Positions 1 to 7,848 of a stretch of DNA of 64,000 nucleotides are shown piece after piece (positions within the stretch are counted from its first letter, which is position 1; each line of letters opens with the position of its first letter). The stretch is from assembly GCA_045649685.1 (NCBI GenBank), contig JAZRQJ010000009.1, forward strand, positions 1 to 64,000. Direction: 5' to 3'. A model generated the notes under the pieces. The model did no database searches and had not been told where the DNA came from. It worked only from the letters and a program-made list of their open reading frames with translations. Source of the stretch: RUG12519 sp045649685 (lineage in GTDB: Bacteria > Bacillota > Clostridia > Oscillospirales > Ruminococcaceae). Made by a program: the position numbers and the translations under genes.

Positions 1-106
1 AGAAAACTATGATAAAGAGCTCAAGAAGTTAAAAGAAGAGAACAATAACGCAAAAAACAAGAACGAGAAGTTAGAGAACGAGATCAATAACAAGGATAAC
101 GAGCTC
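1..106 (+). repeat. Long direct repeat, copy 1
   Basis: These 106 bases are identical to 259-364 (offset 258), and the first 64 bases recur at 781-844. The repeat lies in frame inside the coiled-coil gene and encodes the ENYDKELKKLKEEN module. It may continue to the left of the window edge. Confidence 0.9.
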
Positions 107-2677
107 CAGGCAGCAAATGAAAAGAACAAGAACTTAGAGAACGAGCTCAATAAGTTAAAAGAAGACAAGGAGAACGATCTCAAGAACGCCAATCTAAAGC
201 ATGAGAACGAGCTCAAGAACGCCAATCTAAAGCATGAGAACGAGCTCAAGAACGCAAAAGAAAACTATGATAAAGAGCTCAAGAAGTTAAAAGAAGAGAA
301 CAATAACGCAAAAAACAAGAACGAGAAGTTAGAGAACGAGATCAATAACAAGGATAACGAGCTCAAGAACAAGGAGAACGATCTCAAGAACGCCAATCTA
401 AAGCATGAGAACGAGCTCAAGAACGCAAAAGAAAACTATGAAAAAGAGAAGAATGAACTTATTGAAAATAACAAGCTACAGATCAATAAGTTAACAGATA
501 AGAATACGCAATTAAATAACAAGCTCAATATTAAAAATAATGATATCACAAGTTTACAAAAACAGATAGAAGAAATAGAGCAAATAAATAAACAATTGGC
601 TGAAAATAGTGAAAATGTTAATAATGAACTAAATGAGAAATTAAAAGAACAGATTGAGAATACTGTACGTTTACAACAAGAGAATGATAATTTAAATGTT
701 TTGAATAATCAACTTCAGTATACTATCGATACTTTATCTAAAGAGAACAAGAACAAGGATAACGGGCTCAAGAACGCAAAAGAAAACTATGATAAAGAGC
801 TCAAGAAGTTAAAAGAAGAGAACAATAACGCAAAAAACAAGAACAAGAACTTAGAGAACGATCTCAAGAACGCAAAAGAAAACTATGATAAAGAGCTCAA
901 TAAGTTAAAAGAAGACAAGGAGAACGAGCTCAAGAACAAGGATAAAGATATCAAAGATAAGGAAGAAGCAATCAAGACCAAGGATAAATCAATCAGACAA
1001 TTGACAAACGACTATACCACAAGAACGCAAGAAATTATTGAGTTACAAGATAAATATAATATATTAAAAAATCAGATAGAAGAAATAGACCAACTAAATA
1101 AACAATTGGCTGAAAACAGCCAAAATGTTAATAATGGACTAAATGAGCAATTAAAGGAAAAGATTGAAGAAAATACAAAATTAAAAGAAGATATCAATAA
1201 GTTAAATAACGATCTCAAGAACGCAAAAGAAAACTATGAGAACGAGCTCAATAAGTTAAAAGAAGAGAACAATAACGCAAAAGAAAACTATGAGAAAGAT
1301 ATCACGAACAAGGATAACGATATCAATAAAAAGAATAACGAGATTGATAGATTAGAAAAAAATAACAAAATGTTTTCAAATGCAATTGTTACTAAGGATA
1401 ATACAATCAATAGTTTATCAGACATTAACAAAAAACTACAAGATCAAAACGATAAATGGCAAAAAGAGTTCTCTGGTTTAAAAGGAGCAAATGATAAACT
1501 TATCAACGAGAACGATGAATTAAAGAAGACTAAAGAGAGCAAGGAAAAAGAGCTTAAACAATTAAAATCAAACTTGAAGAAATTGACTGAATTGGCTGAA
1601 ACATTAGGAATTAAAGCGAAAGGAGCTGATATGCTTGGTCAGTTAGCTAAAGAATATAAAAGATTATATGAGACAGTTAGCAAATCTGGTGGAGAGAGCA
1701 CACGATTAAAAGACCAGGTTAATAAATTGAAACTTAAGATTAATGAATTGGAATATGAGAATAAATCACTAAGACAAGCAAATTCAAAAAAAATAACTAA
1801 CATGGATGCAGAAACTAAAAAATATCTTAGTAATGTAATGGGTCAAAGAGATTCACTAAAAGATAAAAATAAAGTTTTGCAAGATTCAAACCAAGAATTG
1901 AAAGAAATTTATGACTTTTTAACAAATAACATGAACGATCTTGTTTCAAAAGATGTTCAAAACAAAATAAAGAAAATCGTTATTGAAGAAGACAATTTAA
2001 AGAAAAAAATTAGTGACTATGAGGCTAGAATTGCTGATTTGGAGATGCAAATTAGTGATGCCAAATGCAAAATTGAAAATTATGATACTTTGAATAAAGA
2101 AAAGAAAGAACTGCAGAGCAGATACAATACATTAGAAGATGTCTTATTAAAAGAACAAACTGATACAAGCAATGAGAAATCGAATTACAAACAAAGAATA
2201 CTAGAGTTAGAAGAATTGGTGAAGTCGCAACAAGCTGCTTACGCTAAAGCTCAAGAAACTGTAAAAACAGCGATAAATGAGAGAAATAGTATAGAAGAAG
2301 AATGTGAGAAATTGGAAGGAGAAATAGAGCAATATATGGAAGCTGCTCAATTGTATATTGATGAAAATGAAGAATTAAAAAAACAAGTTGAAGAATTAAG
2401 TAAGAATAATGATGGGGTGCGTAAAGATAAGAAAACGGTTAATCAAGAAAAAATGTTAAAATCTGTTCAGAGTATGCGTAATTTGATGGTTAATCGTAAA
2501 AAAGCAAATAATATTATTGAGGATGTGAAGGATTCTTTTACAGGTAGAATGGTTCAAAATCAAATTCAAAACAAAAACAACGATAAGCAAAAAGACAAAT
2601 TAAACACAAATAAACATAAAGATAAAAGTGGAAAACAAGATAAAAATAAAAGTGGAAAACAAGATAAAAATAAATAA
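2..2677 (+). CDS. Giant coiled-coil repeat protein, N-terminus outside window
   Basis: The frame is open from the first full codon to the TAA at 2677, so at least 891 residues are visible and the true start lies upstream. A TTG at 596 is in frame but is only an internal codon. The protein is almost entirely Lys/Glu/Asn/Leu-rich heptad-like sequence, predicted long coiled coil, with recurring modules such as ENYDKELKKLKEENNNAK and KHENELKNA up to about residue 450. From about residue 460 it is less repetitive but still helical. The tail is Lys-rich and ends in tandem SGKQDKNK units. I see no signal peptide, membrane span or enzymatic domain in the visible part. The repeat half uses AAC, AAG, GAG and CTC codons, unlike the A/T-ending codons of the rest and of neighbouring genes. 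A structural or surface filament role is possible but is inference only. A hairpin terminator follows. Confidence 0.85.
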   Translation, partial: ENYDKELKKLKEENNNAKNKNEKLENEINNKDNELQAANEKNKNLENELNKLKEDKENDLKNANLKHENELKNANLKHENELKNAKENYDKELKKLKEENNNAKNKNEKLENEINNKDNELKNKENDLKNANLKHENELKNAKENYEKEKNELIENNKLQINKLTDKNTQLNNKLNIKNNDITSLQKQIEEIEQINKQLAENSENVNNELNEKLKEQIENTVRLQQENDNLNVLNNQLQYTIDTLSKENKNKDNGLKNAKENYDKELKKLKEENNNAKNKNKNLENDLKNAKENYDKELNKLKEDKENELKNKDKDIKDKEEAIKTKDKSIRQLTNDYTTRTQEIIELQDKYNILKNQIEEIDQLNKQLAENSQNVNNGLNEQLKEKIEENTKLKEDINKLNNDLKNAKENYENELNKLKEENNNAKENYEKDITNKDNDINKKNNEIDRLEKNNKMFSNAIVTKDNTINSLSDINKKLQDQNDKWQKEFSGLKGANDKLINENDELKKTKESKEKELKQLKSNLKKLTELAETLGIKAKGADMLGQLAKEYKRLYETVSKSGGESTRLKDQVNKLKLKINELEYENKSLRQANSKKITNMDAETKKYLSNVMGQRDSLKDKNKVLQDSNQELKEIYDFLTNNMNDLVSKDVQNKIKKIVIEEDNLKKKISDYEARIADLEMQISDAKCKIENYDTLNKEKKELQSRYNTLEDVLLKEQTDTSNEKSNYKQRILELEELVKSQQAAYAKAQETVKTAINERNSIEEECEKLEGEIEQYMEAAQLYIDENEELKKQVEELSKNNDGVRKDKKTVNQEKMLKSVQSMRNLMVNRKKANNIIEDVKDSFTGRMVQNQIQNKNNDKQKDKLNTNKHKDKSGKQDKNKSGKQDKNK
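182..247 (+). repeat. 33-base tandem repeat (two units)
   Basis: Two adjoining identical 33-base units at 182-214 and 215-247, encoding an 11-residue KNANLKHENEL block. A third identical unit lies at 386-418. The length is a multiple of three, so copy-number change keeps the frame. Confidence 0.9.
259..364 (+). repeat. Long direct repeat, copy 2
   Basis: Perfect 106-base match to 1-106 by direct reading. Identity at third codon positions indicates recent duplication or gene conversion rather than selection on protein alone. Confidence 0.9.
781..844 (+). repeat. Long direct repeat, partial copy 3
   Basis: 64 bases identical to 1-64, then divergence. A further partial copy of the same module starts near 878. 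Confidence 0.85.
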
Positions 2678-2686
2678 AATTTTTTA

Positions 2687-2728
2687 AAGGATTAGCACAA
2701 CCTATTGTATGTGTTAATCCTTTTTTTG
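2687..2728 (+). terminator. Rho-independent terminator of the coiled-coil gene
   Basis: AGGATTAGCACA pairs with TGTGTTAATCCT (one G-U pair) around a short loop, followed by a run of seven T. It lies 10 bases past the stop codon. Confidence 0.85.
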
Positions 2729-2735
2729 TTTTTTC

Positions 2736-2764
2736 TTGAAAAATTATTTTTTGTGTGTTAAAAT
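2736..2764 (+). promoter_or_regulatory. Sigma-A promoter of tRNA-Pro
   Basis: TTGAAA, a 17-base spacer and TAAAAT with an upstream TGT extended -10. It ends 19 bases before the tRNA. Confidence 0.65.
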
Positions 2765-2783
2765 GTATTCGGTTATTTTAAAA

Positions 2784-2860
2784 CTGGGTGTAGCGCAGCT
2801 AGGTAGCGTGCCATCTTGGGGAGGTGGAGGTCGCGAGTTCAAATCTCGTCACTCAGACCA
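2784..2860 (+). tRNA. tRNA-Pro (GGG)
   Basis: The acceptor stem CTGGGTG pairs with CACTCAG. The anticodon stem CCATC/GGTGG encloses the loop TTGGGGA with anticodon GGG. The T-arm is GCGAG-TTCAAAT-CTCGT and CCA is encoded. The C1-G72 pair fits bacterial tRNA-Pro. Confidence 0.93.
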
Positions 2861-2992
2861 GTTTGATTTTATGGTGTTGTGATGCTGCAAATTTATTTGT
2901 TGGTGTTATAACACTTTTGTTGTTTTTTAAGTTCGATCATATTTGTAAAAAACAATATGTTACACTATATATTTTTAGAAAGGTTGATATTT

Positions 2993-4915
2993 GTGAATAA
3001 GAAATTTTATATAACAACGGCTATAACATATGCTTCGAGAAAACCTCATGTTGGAAATACATATGAGATAATTTTTTCTGATGCTATTGCGCGCTTTAAA
3101 AGAATGCAGGGATATGATGTTCACTTTTGCACTGGAACTGATGAGCATGGTCAAAAGATTGAAGAATTGGCTAAAAAAGAGGGAATAGTTCCCCAAAAGT
3201 ATGTTGATATTATATCCTCTCAGATAAAAGACATTTGGGATAAGATGAATACATCTTACGATACATTTATACGAACAACAGACAAATATCATGTTGATGT
3301 TGTTCAGAAAATTGTGAAGAAACTCTATGATAAGGGAGATATATATTTAAGTAAGTATGAGGGTTGGTATTGTGTTCCATGCGAATCTTTTTGGACAGAT
3401 AGTCAATTAGTAGATGGAAAATGTCCGGATTGTCATAGGAAAGTTAATAGAACAAAAGAAGATGCTTATTTTTTCAAAATGAGTAAATATCAGGATAAGT
3501 TAATTCAACATATAAAGAATAACGTAGATTTTATTATGCCTAAATCTCGCGAAAATGAAATCATAAATAATTTTTTAAAGCCAGGACTTCAAGATTTGTG
3601 TATTTCTAGAAATTCATTTAAATGGGGAATACCGGTTAGTTTTGATCCAGACCATGTTGTTTATGTTTGGCTTGATGCTTTGGTTAACTATATAACTGCT
3701 ATAGGATATGATCCAGATAAGCCTAGTGACAAATTCAAAAATGTTTGGCCAGCAGATCTGCATGTGATAGGAAAAGATATATTAAGATTTCATACAATTT
3801 ATTGGCCAATAATTTTGATGGCTTTAGATTTACCTTTACCTAAACAAATATTTGGACATCCGTGGTTGTTGGCGGGAGAAAGCAAAATGAGTAAGTCTGT
3901 TGGGAATGTAATGTATGCTGATGATTTGGCTGAGTTGTTTTCTGTTGATGCAATTAGATTTTATTTGCTTAGTTCAATGCCATATTCTCATGATGGTTCC
4001 ATAACATATGATACTATAATTTCAACGTGGAATTCGGAGCTTGCAAACACATTAGGAAATTTAGTTAAACGCACTTGTGATATGGTTTGTAAGTATTTTG
4101 ATGGTGTTATTCCAGAGGTGGACGTTGAAACTGACCTGGATGATGAATTAAAAACTTTTGCTATTTCGTCGTTTGAAAAATATGAAAAATTAATGGATGA
4201 ATATAAAGTTTCAGACGCTATATTTGCTGTAATGTCGTTAGCTAGGAGATCTAACAAATATATTGATGAGACTACTCCATGGTTATTAATTAAAAACGAA
4301 CAAGACCATGGAAGATTGCAAACTGTTTTGTATAATTTAATGGAATGTATAAGATTTATTGGTGTTATGTTAAAGCCAATTATGCCAAAAGTTGCTGAAG
4401 ATATTTTAAAGCAAATATGTAGTGATGATAATGGTTTTGATTCTTTAAAACAATTTGGCATATTAAAGTCTGGAATAAAAATAGAAAAACCTCAAATTTT
4501 ATTTAATAGAATATATGAAGATAAGAAACTTAAAGAGATTGAACAACTTAATAAGGAAGCTAAAAATGATTCGGAAAATTTGCCTGAAAATATTATAACT
4601 ATAAAAGATTTTTCCAAAATTAGTTTAAAGGTATTTCAAATTTTAGAATGTGAAAAAATAAAAAAATCTAAGAAATTATTGAAATTACGCTTAGATGGAG
4701 GAAATGAGCAAAGACAGGTTGTGTCTGGAATTTCAGACTGGTATGAACCAGAAGATTTAATCGGCAAAAAAGTTATTGTTGTGGCTAATTTAAAACCAGC
4801 TAAACTTTGTGGAGAAGAAAGTCAAGGAATGATATTAGCTGCTGATGCTAGTGAAGATGATGTAAAAGTAATATTTGTTGATTCTTCAGTTCCAAATGGT
4901 TCTGAGATACATTAG
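2993..4915 (+). CDS. metG: Methionyl-tRNA synthetase
   Basis: Charges tRNA-Met with methionine in the cytoplasm (class I synthetase). From a GTG start at 2993 it has 640 residues. An in-frame ATG at 2957 lies further upstream, but homologues begin at MNKKFYITTAITY and AGAAAGG sits about ten bases before the GTG. The HIGH-type motif reads HVGN (residues 19-22), a form I recall from related clostridial enzymes. Zinc ligands are C127/C130 and C144/C147, and KMSKS is at 298-302. The C-terminal ~105 residues form the Trbp111-like tRNA-binding OB fold that dimerises the long form of the enzyme. It heads a metG-tatD-tadA array; tatD follows 22 bases after the stop. Confidence 0.95.
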   Translation: MNKKFYITTAITYASRKPHVGNTYEIIFSDAIARFKRMQGYDVHFCTGTDEHGQKIEELAKKEGIVPQKYVDIISSQIKDIWDKMNTSYDTFIRTTDKYHVDVVQKIVKKLYDKGDIYLSKYEGWYCVPCESFWTDSQLVDGKCPDCHRKVNRTKEDAYFFKMSKYQDKLIQHIKNNVDFIMPKSRENEIINNFLKPGLQDLCISRNSFKWGIPVSFDPDHVVYVWLDALVNYITAIGYDPDKPSDKFKNVWPADLHVIGKDILRFHTIYWPIILMALDLPLPKQIFGHPWLLAGESKMSKSVGNVMYADDLAELFSVDAIRFYLLSSMPYSHDGSITYDTIISTWNSELANTLGNLVKRTCDMVCKYFDGVIPEVDVETDLDDELKTFAISSFEKYEKLMDEYKVSDAIFAVMSLARRSNKYIDETTPWLLIKNEQDHGRLQTVLYNLMECIRFIGVMLKPIMPKVAEDILKQICSDDNGFDSLKQFGILKSGIKIEKPQILFNRIYEDKKLKEIEQLNKEAKNDSENLPENIITIKDFSKISLKVFQILECEKIKKSKKLLKLRLDGGNEQRQVVSGISDWYEPEDLIGKKVIVVANLKPAKLCGEESQGMILAADASEDDVKVIFVDSSVPNGSEIH

Positions 4916-4937
4916 TTAGATAGAGGTGTGTGATTTT

Positions 4938-5723
4938 ATGAATAATTTGATGGGAATTTTTGATACACATGCTCATTATGACGATGTAAAATTTAATGAG
5001 AATCGAGATGAGTTATTGTCTTCGATGAAAGCCAACGGAGTATCATATATATGTAACGTGGGTTCTGATTTGAAAAGTTCTGAAACATCTATTGAATTAG
5101 CTAATAATTACGAATTTATATATTCTGCTGTTGGGGTTCATCCAGAGTGTGTTGATAACTTACCTGTTGACTGGTTGAATCAGGTTGAAAATTTGGTTGG
5201 ACAAAATAAAGTGGTTGCTATTGGAGAAATAGGGTTAGACTACCATTATCCGGATTTTTCTAAGAAAAAACAGTTTGACGTGTTTGAAAAACAATTAGAT
5301 TTAGCTCAAAAATTAAATAAGCCTGTTATAGTTCACAGTAGAGATGCTGTTGAAGATACTATATCTATATTAAAAAATTTTCCTAAGGTTAGTGGTGTGA
5401 TTCATTGCTTTTCTGGTAGTGCGGAGGTTGCTTGTAGATATATAGAAATGGGTTGGTATCTTGGATTTACTGGAGTGGTTACATTTAAAAATGCGAAGAA
5501 AGCAGTTGAAGCTGTTGGAGCAATTCCAATAGAAAAACTTGTGATTGAAACAGACTGTCCATATATGGCTCCTGAACCTTGGAGGGGAAGTTGTTGTAAT
5601 TCTAAGATGCTTGTTTCAGTTGCAAATAAAATTGCAGAGATAAAAGGAATGCTACCTCAAGAAGTTGTAGATATTACTAGAGATAATGCGTTTAAGTTAT
5701 ATGGAATAGATGTTTCCAAATAG
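4938..5723 (+). CDS. tatD: TatD family metal-dependent DNase
   Basis: 261-residue TIM-barrel hydrolase of the TatD/YcfH family, with 3'-5' exonuclease or AP-endonuclease activity in characterised members. Visible metal-site motifs are the HxH pair (H11, H13), GEIGLDYHY with the Glu ligand, VIHCFSG and ETDCPYMAP near the C-terminus. The ATG at 4938 is chosen because GAGGTG lies 9 bases upstream; the in-frame GTG at 4926 falls inside that ribosome-binding site. The metG-tatD order is common in Firmicutes. Confidence 0.9.
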   Translation: MNNLMGIFDTHAHYDDVKFNENRDELLSSMKANGVSYICNVGSDLKSSETSIELANNYEFIYSAVGVHPECVDNLPVDWLNQVENLVGQNKVVAIGEIGLDYHYPDFSKKKQFDVFEKQLDLAQKLNKPVIVHSRDAVEDTISILKNFPKVSGVIHCFSGSAEVACRYIEMGWYLGFTGVVTFKNAKKAVEAVGAIPIEKLVIETDCPYMAPEPWRGSCCNSKMLVSVANKIAEIKGMLPQEVVDITRDNAFKLYGIDVSK

Positions 5724-5790
5724 ATTGTTTTTGTGATTAACTTGATAAACATTTTAGATAAGCGTTATATTTTGGTAGGTGATATGTAGG

Positions 5791-6252
5791 TTGGATGACG
5801 ATAAATATATGAAACTTGCTATTGAACAGGCAAAAATAGCAGCTAGTATGGGAGAAATACCTGTTGGAGCTGTAATTGTTAGCAATGGTGACATAATTTC
5901 AACCGGTTATAATAAACGAGAAATGCTTACTAATTCATTAGCGCATGCTGAAATAGTTGCAATAAATTCAGCGTGTAAACAACTTAATTCTTGGAGAATA
6001 TTAAATGCTACGTTGTATGTTACGCTAGAACCGTGCGCGATGTGTGCTGGTGCTATAATAAATTCTAGAATCGAAAAAGTTGTCTTTGGTGCTTTTGATC
6101 CTAAGGCGGGCTCTTTTGGATCTTTGGTAAATTTATCTGAGTTGCCTTATAATCATAAGCCACAAATAGTTTCGGGTGTATGTGAAAAAGAGTGTGCAGA
6201 TTTGTTGTCTGGTTTTTTCAGAGAACTTAGAAAAAAGAAAAAATTACTGTGA
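5791..6252 (+). CDS. tadA: tRNA-specific adenosine deaminase
   Basis: Converts A34 of tRNA-Arg(ACG) to inosine. The protein has 153 residues from a TTG start at 5791, chosen because AGGTGAT lies about 7 bases upstream and homologues begin near MDDDKYMKLA; the GTG at 5779 and ATG at 5809 are alternatives. Cytidine-deaminase-type zinc motifs are H52-A53-E54 (ligand and catalytic Glu) and P81-C82-A-M-C85. The C-terminal FFRELRKKKK is typical of the family. Its last 9 bases overlap the end of the convergent cca gene. Confidence 0.92.
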   Translation: MDDDKYMKLAIEQAKIAASMGEIPVGAVIVSNGDIISTGYNKREMLTNSLAHAEIVAINSACKQLNSWRILNATLYVTLEPCAMCAGAIINSRIEKVVFGAFDPKAGSFGSLVNLSELPYNHKPQIVSGVCEKECADLLSGFFRELRKKKKLL

Positions 6253-7566
6253 ATGGGTTGGTTTTATTTGTTTTGCAAATTCTATTAAATCTAATCTGTT
6301 GTTTTGCAAATCTTCGTTTATGATTTTATTTAAAATAGTATTTAAGGCTTTACCTATATTAGGTCCTTGGGTATAGCCCAATTTTATTAAGTCGTTTCCG
6401 TTTATTTTCATTTTTTTGTGTGAATAGCAAATGTTATTTTTTATTATTTTGTCTAATAGGTGTTCTGCTGTAGTTATTTCTGTATGCGGAGCACCTATTG
6501 CTTTTAGGTGTGCTTTTTTTAATTTTAAAATTATTGAGTATATTTGAATATCTATTTTGTTTAAAATGTGGCATGTTTTAACTATATTTGAGGGTAAATT
6601 TATATTTTGATATTTAATTATTTTTGTGATTTGTTTTGTATGATTTTTTGGCAGTTTAAGATTTGATGATATTTTATTAAAAATTTGTATGCTTTCGTTT
6701 TCATAATTATTTAAAACGCCTAAATTGTTGTAATTTTTACAAATGCCAATATGTCTGAAAAGCAAAGCTAGTCTTAAGTTTATTAAACGTTCGCAATTTG
6801 ATAATGTGTTGATAGCTAATTCCCATAATGATGAAAATTTCGTATTTGATTTAATTGAAAAATTTAAATATTTAAGTTCGGGAATTATCTTAAAAAATAT
6901 TGATTTGAAACTACTTAGTGACTTTTTTGCGTATTTTCCATTTAATATTTTTAAAAATTCAGAACAAATTCTTTCAGAAGAGAGAAATTTTAACAAATAA
7001 CTATTTTGAAACATTGCTTTTTTTGTGTTTTCTCTTACATTGAATCCATATGTTGATTGAAAACGAATACCACGCAAAATTCTTAGTGAATCTTCCTTAG
7101 CTTTATCAAAAGGATTGCCGACAAAAGAAACAACTTGGAATTTTAAATCATTTTTTCCGTTAAAAGGATCAATTATTCCAGTGCTGGGATTATATGCCAT
7201 TGCATTTATTGTGAAGTCTCTTCTGTAAAGATCATCATTTAATTTATTTAGAAATACAACTTTTTGAGGTTTTCTATTGTTTTGATATGTTAGTTCTTTT
7301 CTATATGTAGTTATTTCAAAATTTAAATTGTTTATATTAACAATTACAGTGCCATATTTTATTCCTATAGTGTTAAGGTTAAAATTTGAAAAGATTTTTT
7401 TGATTTCTAGGGGTCTGGCATTTGTGCATATGTCCCAATCTTTTGGCGTTATGTTCAACAAACAGTCTCTAACGCATCCACCAACAATAAACGCTTCAAA
7501 TTTATTTTCTTCTAAAGTGTTTATTATAAAAATCAACTCGTTAGGCAATTTAGAAAAAGACAACAA
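6244..7566 (-). CDS. cca: CCA tRNA nucleotidyltransferase
   Basis: Adds or repairs the 3' CCA of tRNAs. 440 residues, class II polymerase-beta-type fold: GG at residues 29-30, RD at 33-34, and the metal-binding DWD at 43-45. The RRDFTINAMAYN block and the EDSLRILRGIRFQ motif follow, then a helical C-terminal half. The start is TTG at 7566 with AAGGAG 9 bases before it. It is the last gene of an ilvB-ilvN-cca minus-strand array, 21 bases after ilvN, and overlaps tadA tail to tail. Several tRNA genes here encode CCA, so its main job may be repair. Confidence 0.93.
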   Translation of the reverse strand: MLSFSKLPNELIFIINTLEENKFEAFIVGGCVRDCLLNITPKDWDICTNARPLEIKKIFSNFNLNTIGIKYGTVIVNINNLNFEITTYRKELTYQNNRKPQKVVFLNKLNDDLYRRDFTINAMAYNPSTGIIDPFNGKNDLKFQVVSFVGNPFDKAKEDSLRILRGIRFQSTYGFNVRENTKKAMFQNSYLLKFLSSERICSEFLKILNGKYAKKSLSSFKSIFFKIIPELKYLNFSIKSNTKFSSLWELAINTLSNCERLINLRLALLFRHIGICKNYNNLGVLNNYENESIQIFNKISSNLKLPKNHTKQITKIIKYQNINLPSNIVKTCHILNKIDIQIYSIILKLKKAHLKAIGAPHTEITTAEHLLDKIIKNNICYSHKKMKINGNDLIKLGYTQGPNIGKALNTILNKIINEDLQNNRLDLIEFAKQIKPTHSQ

Positions 7567-7587
7567 TATGTATTACTCCTTTTATTG

Positions 7588-7827
7588 TTAAATTGAAATA
7601 TCAATTTTAATTGTATCGATTAATTTTAACAGTTGATAGTAGATTCTGGTAGCAATTGTATTGTCACATTTTGTAGTGATGATGAATTTTATCTGTTTGG
7701 AGTCATTTATTATATCTGAAGATATTTTATCGATTTTACAGTTATATTTAGCAAATATGTAAGAAATTCTAAATAATATGTCTGTGCAATGGTTAGCAAT
7801 AATTGATATTGTGCATAATGATTTCAT
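7588..7827 (-). CDS. ilvN: Acetolactate synthase small (regulatory) subunit, ACT domain
   Basis: A small ACT-domain protein (79 residues from ATG 7827, or 81 from TTG 7833). The N-terminal pattern of a short beta strand then ISYIFAKYNCKID matches the first strand and helix of IlvN/IlvH ACT domains that bind valine. It follows the catalytic subunit ilvB, which supports the assignment. It has a single ACT domain and lacks the C-terminal domain of long IlvH proteins. AGGGGA precedes the start. The sequence is divergent, so feedback regulation is inferred from family and context. Confidence 0.72.
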   Translation of the reverse strand: MKSLCTISIIANHCTDILFRISYIFAKYNCKIDKISSDIINDSKQIKFIITTKCDNTIATRIYYQLLKLIDTIKIDISI

Positions 7828-7848
7828 ATTCAATATTTCCCCTTATAT

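Noticed and set aside
7..249. Minus-strand ORF of 80 codons
   Set aside because: Shadow of the coiled-coil repeats on the opposite strand; Ser/Phe/Leu-rich composition is the mirror of Lys/Glu codons.
1..1350. CRISPR-like direct repeats
   Set aside because: The repeats are in frame inside one long ORF, vary in length and spacing, and have no uniform spacers or cas genes nearby.
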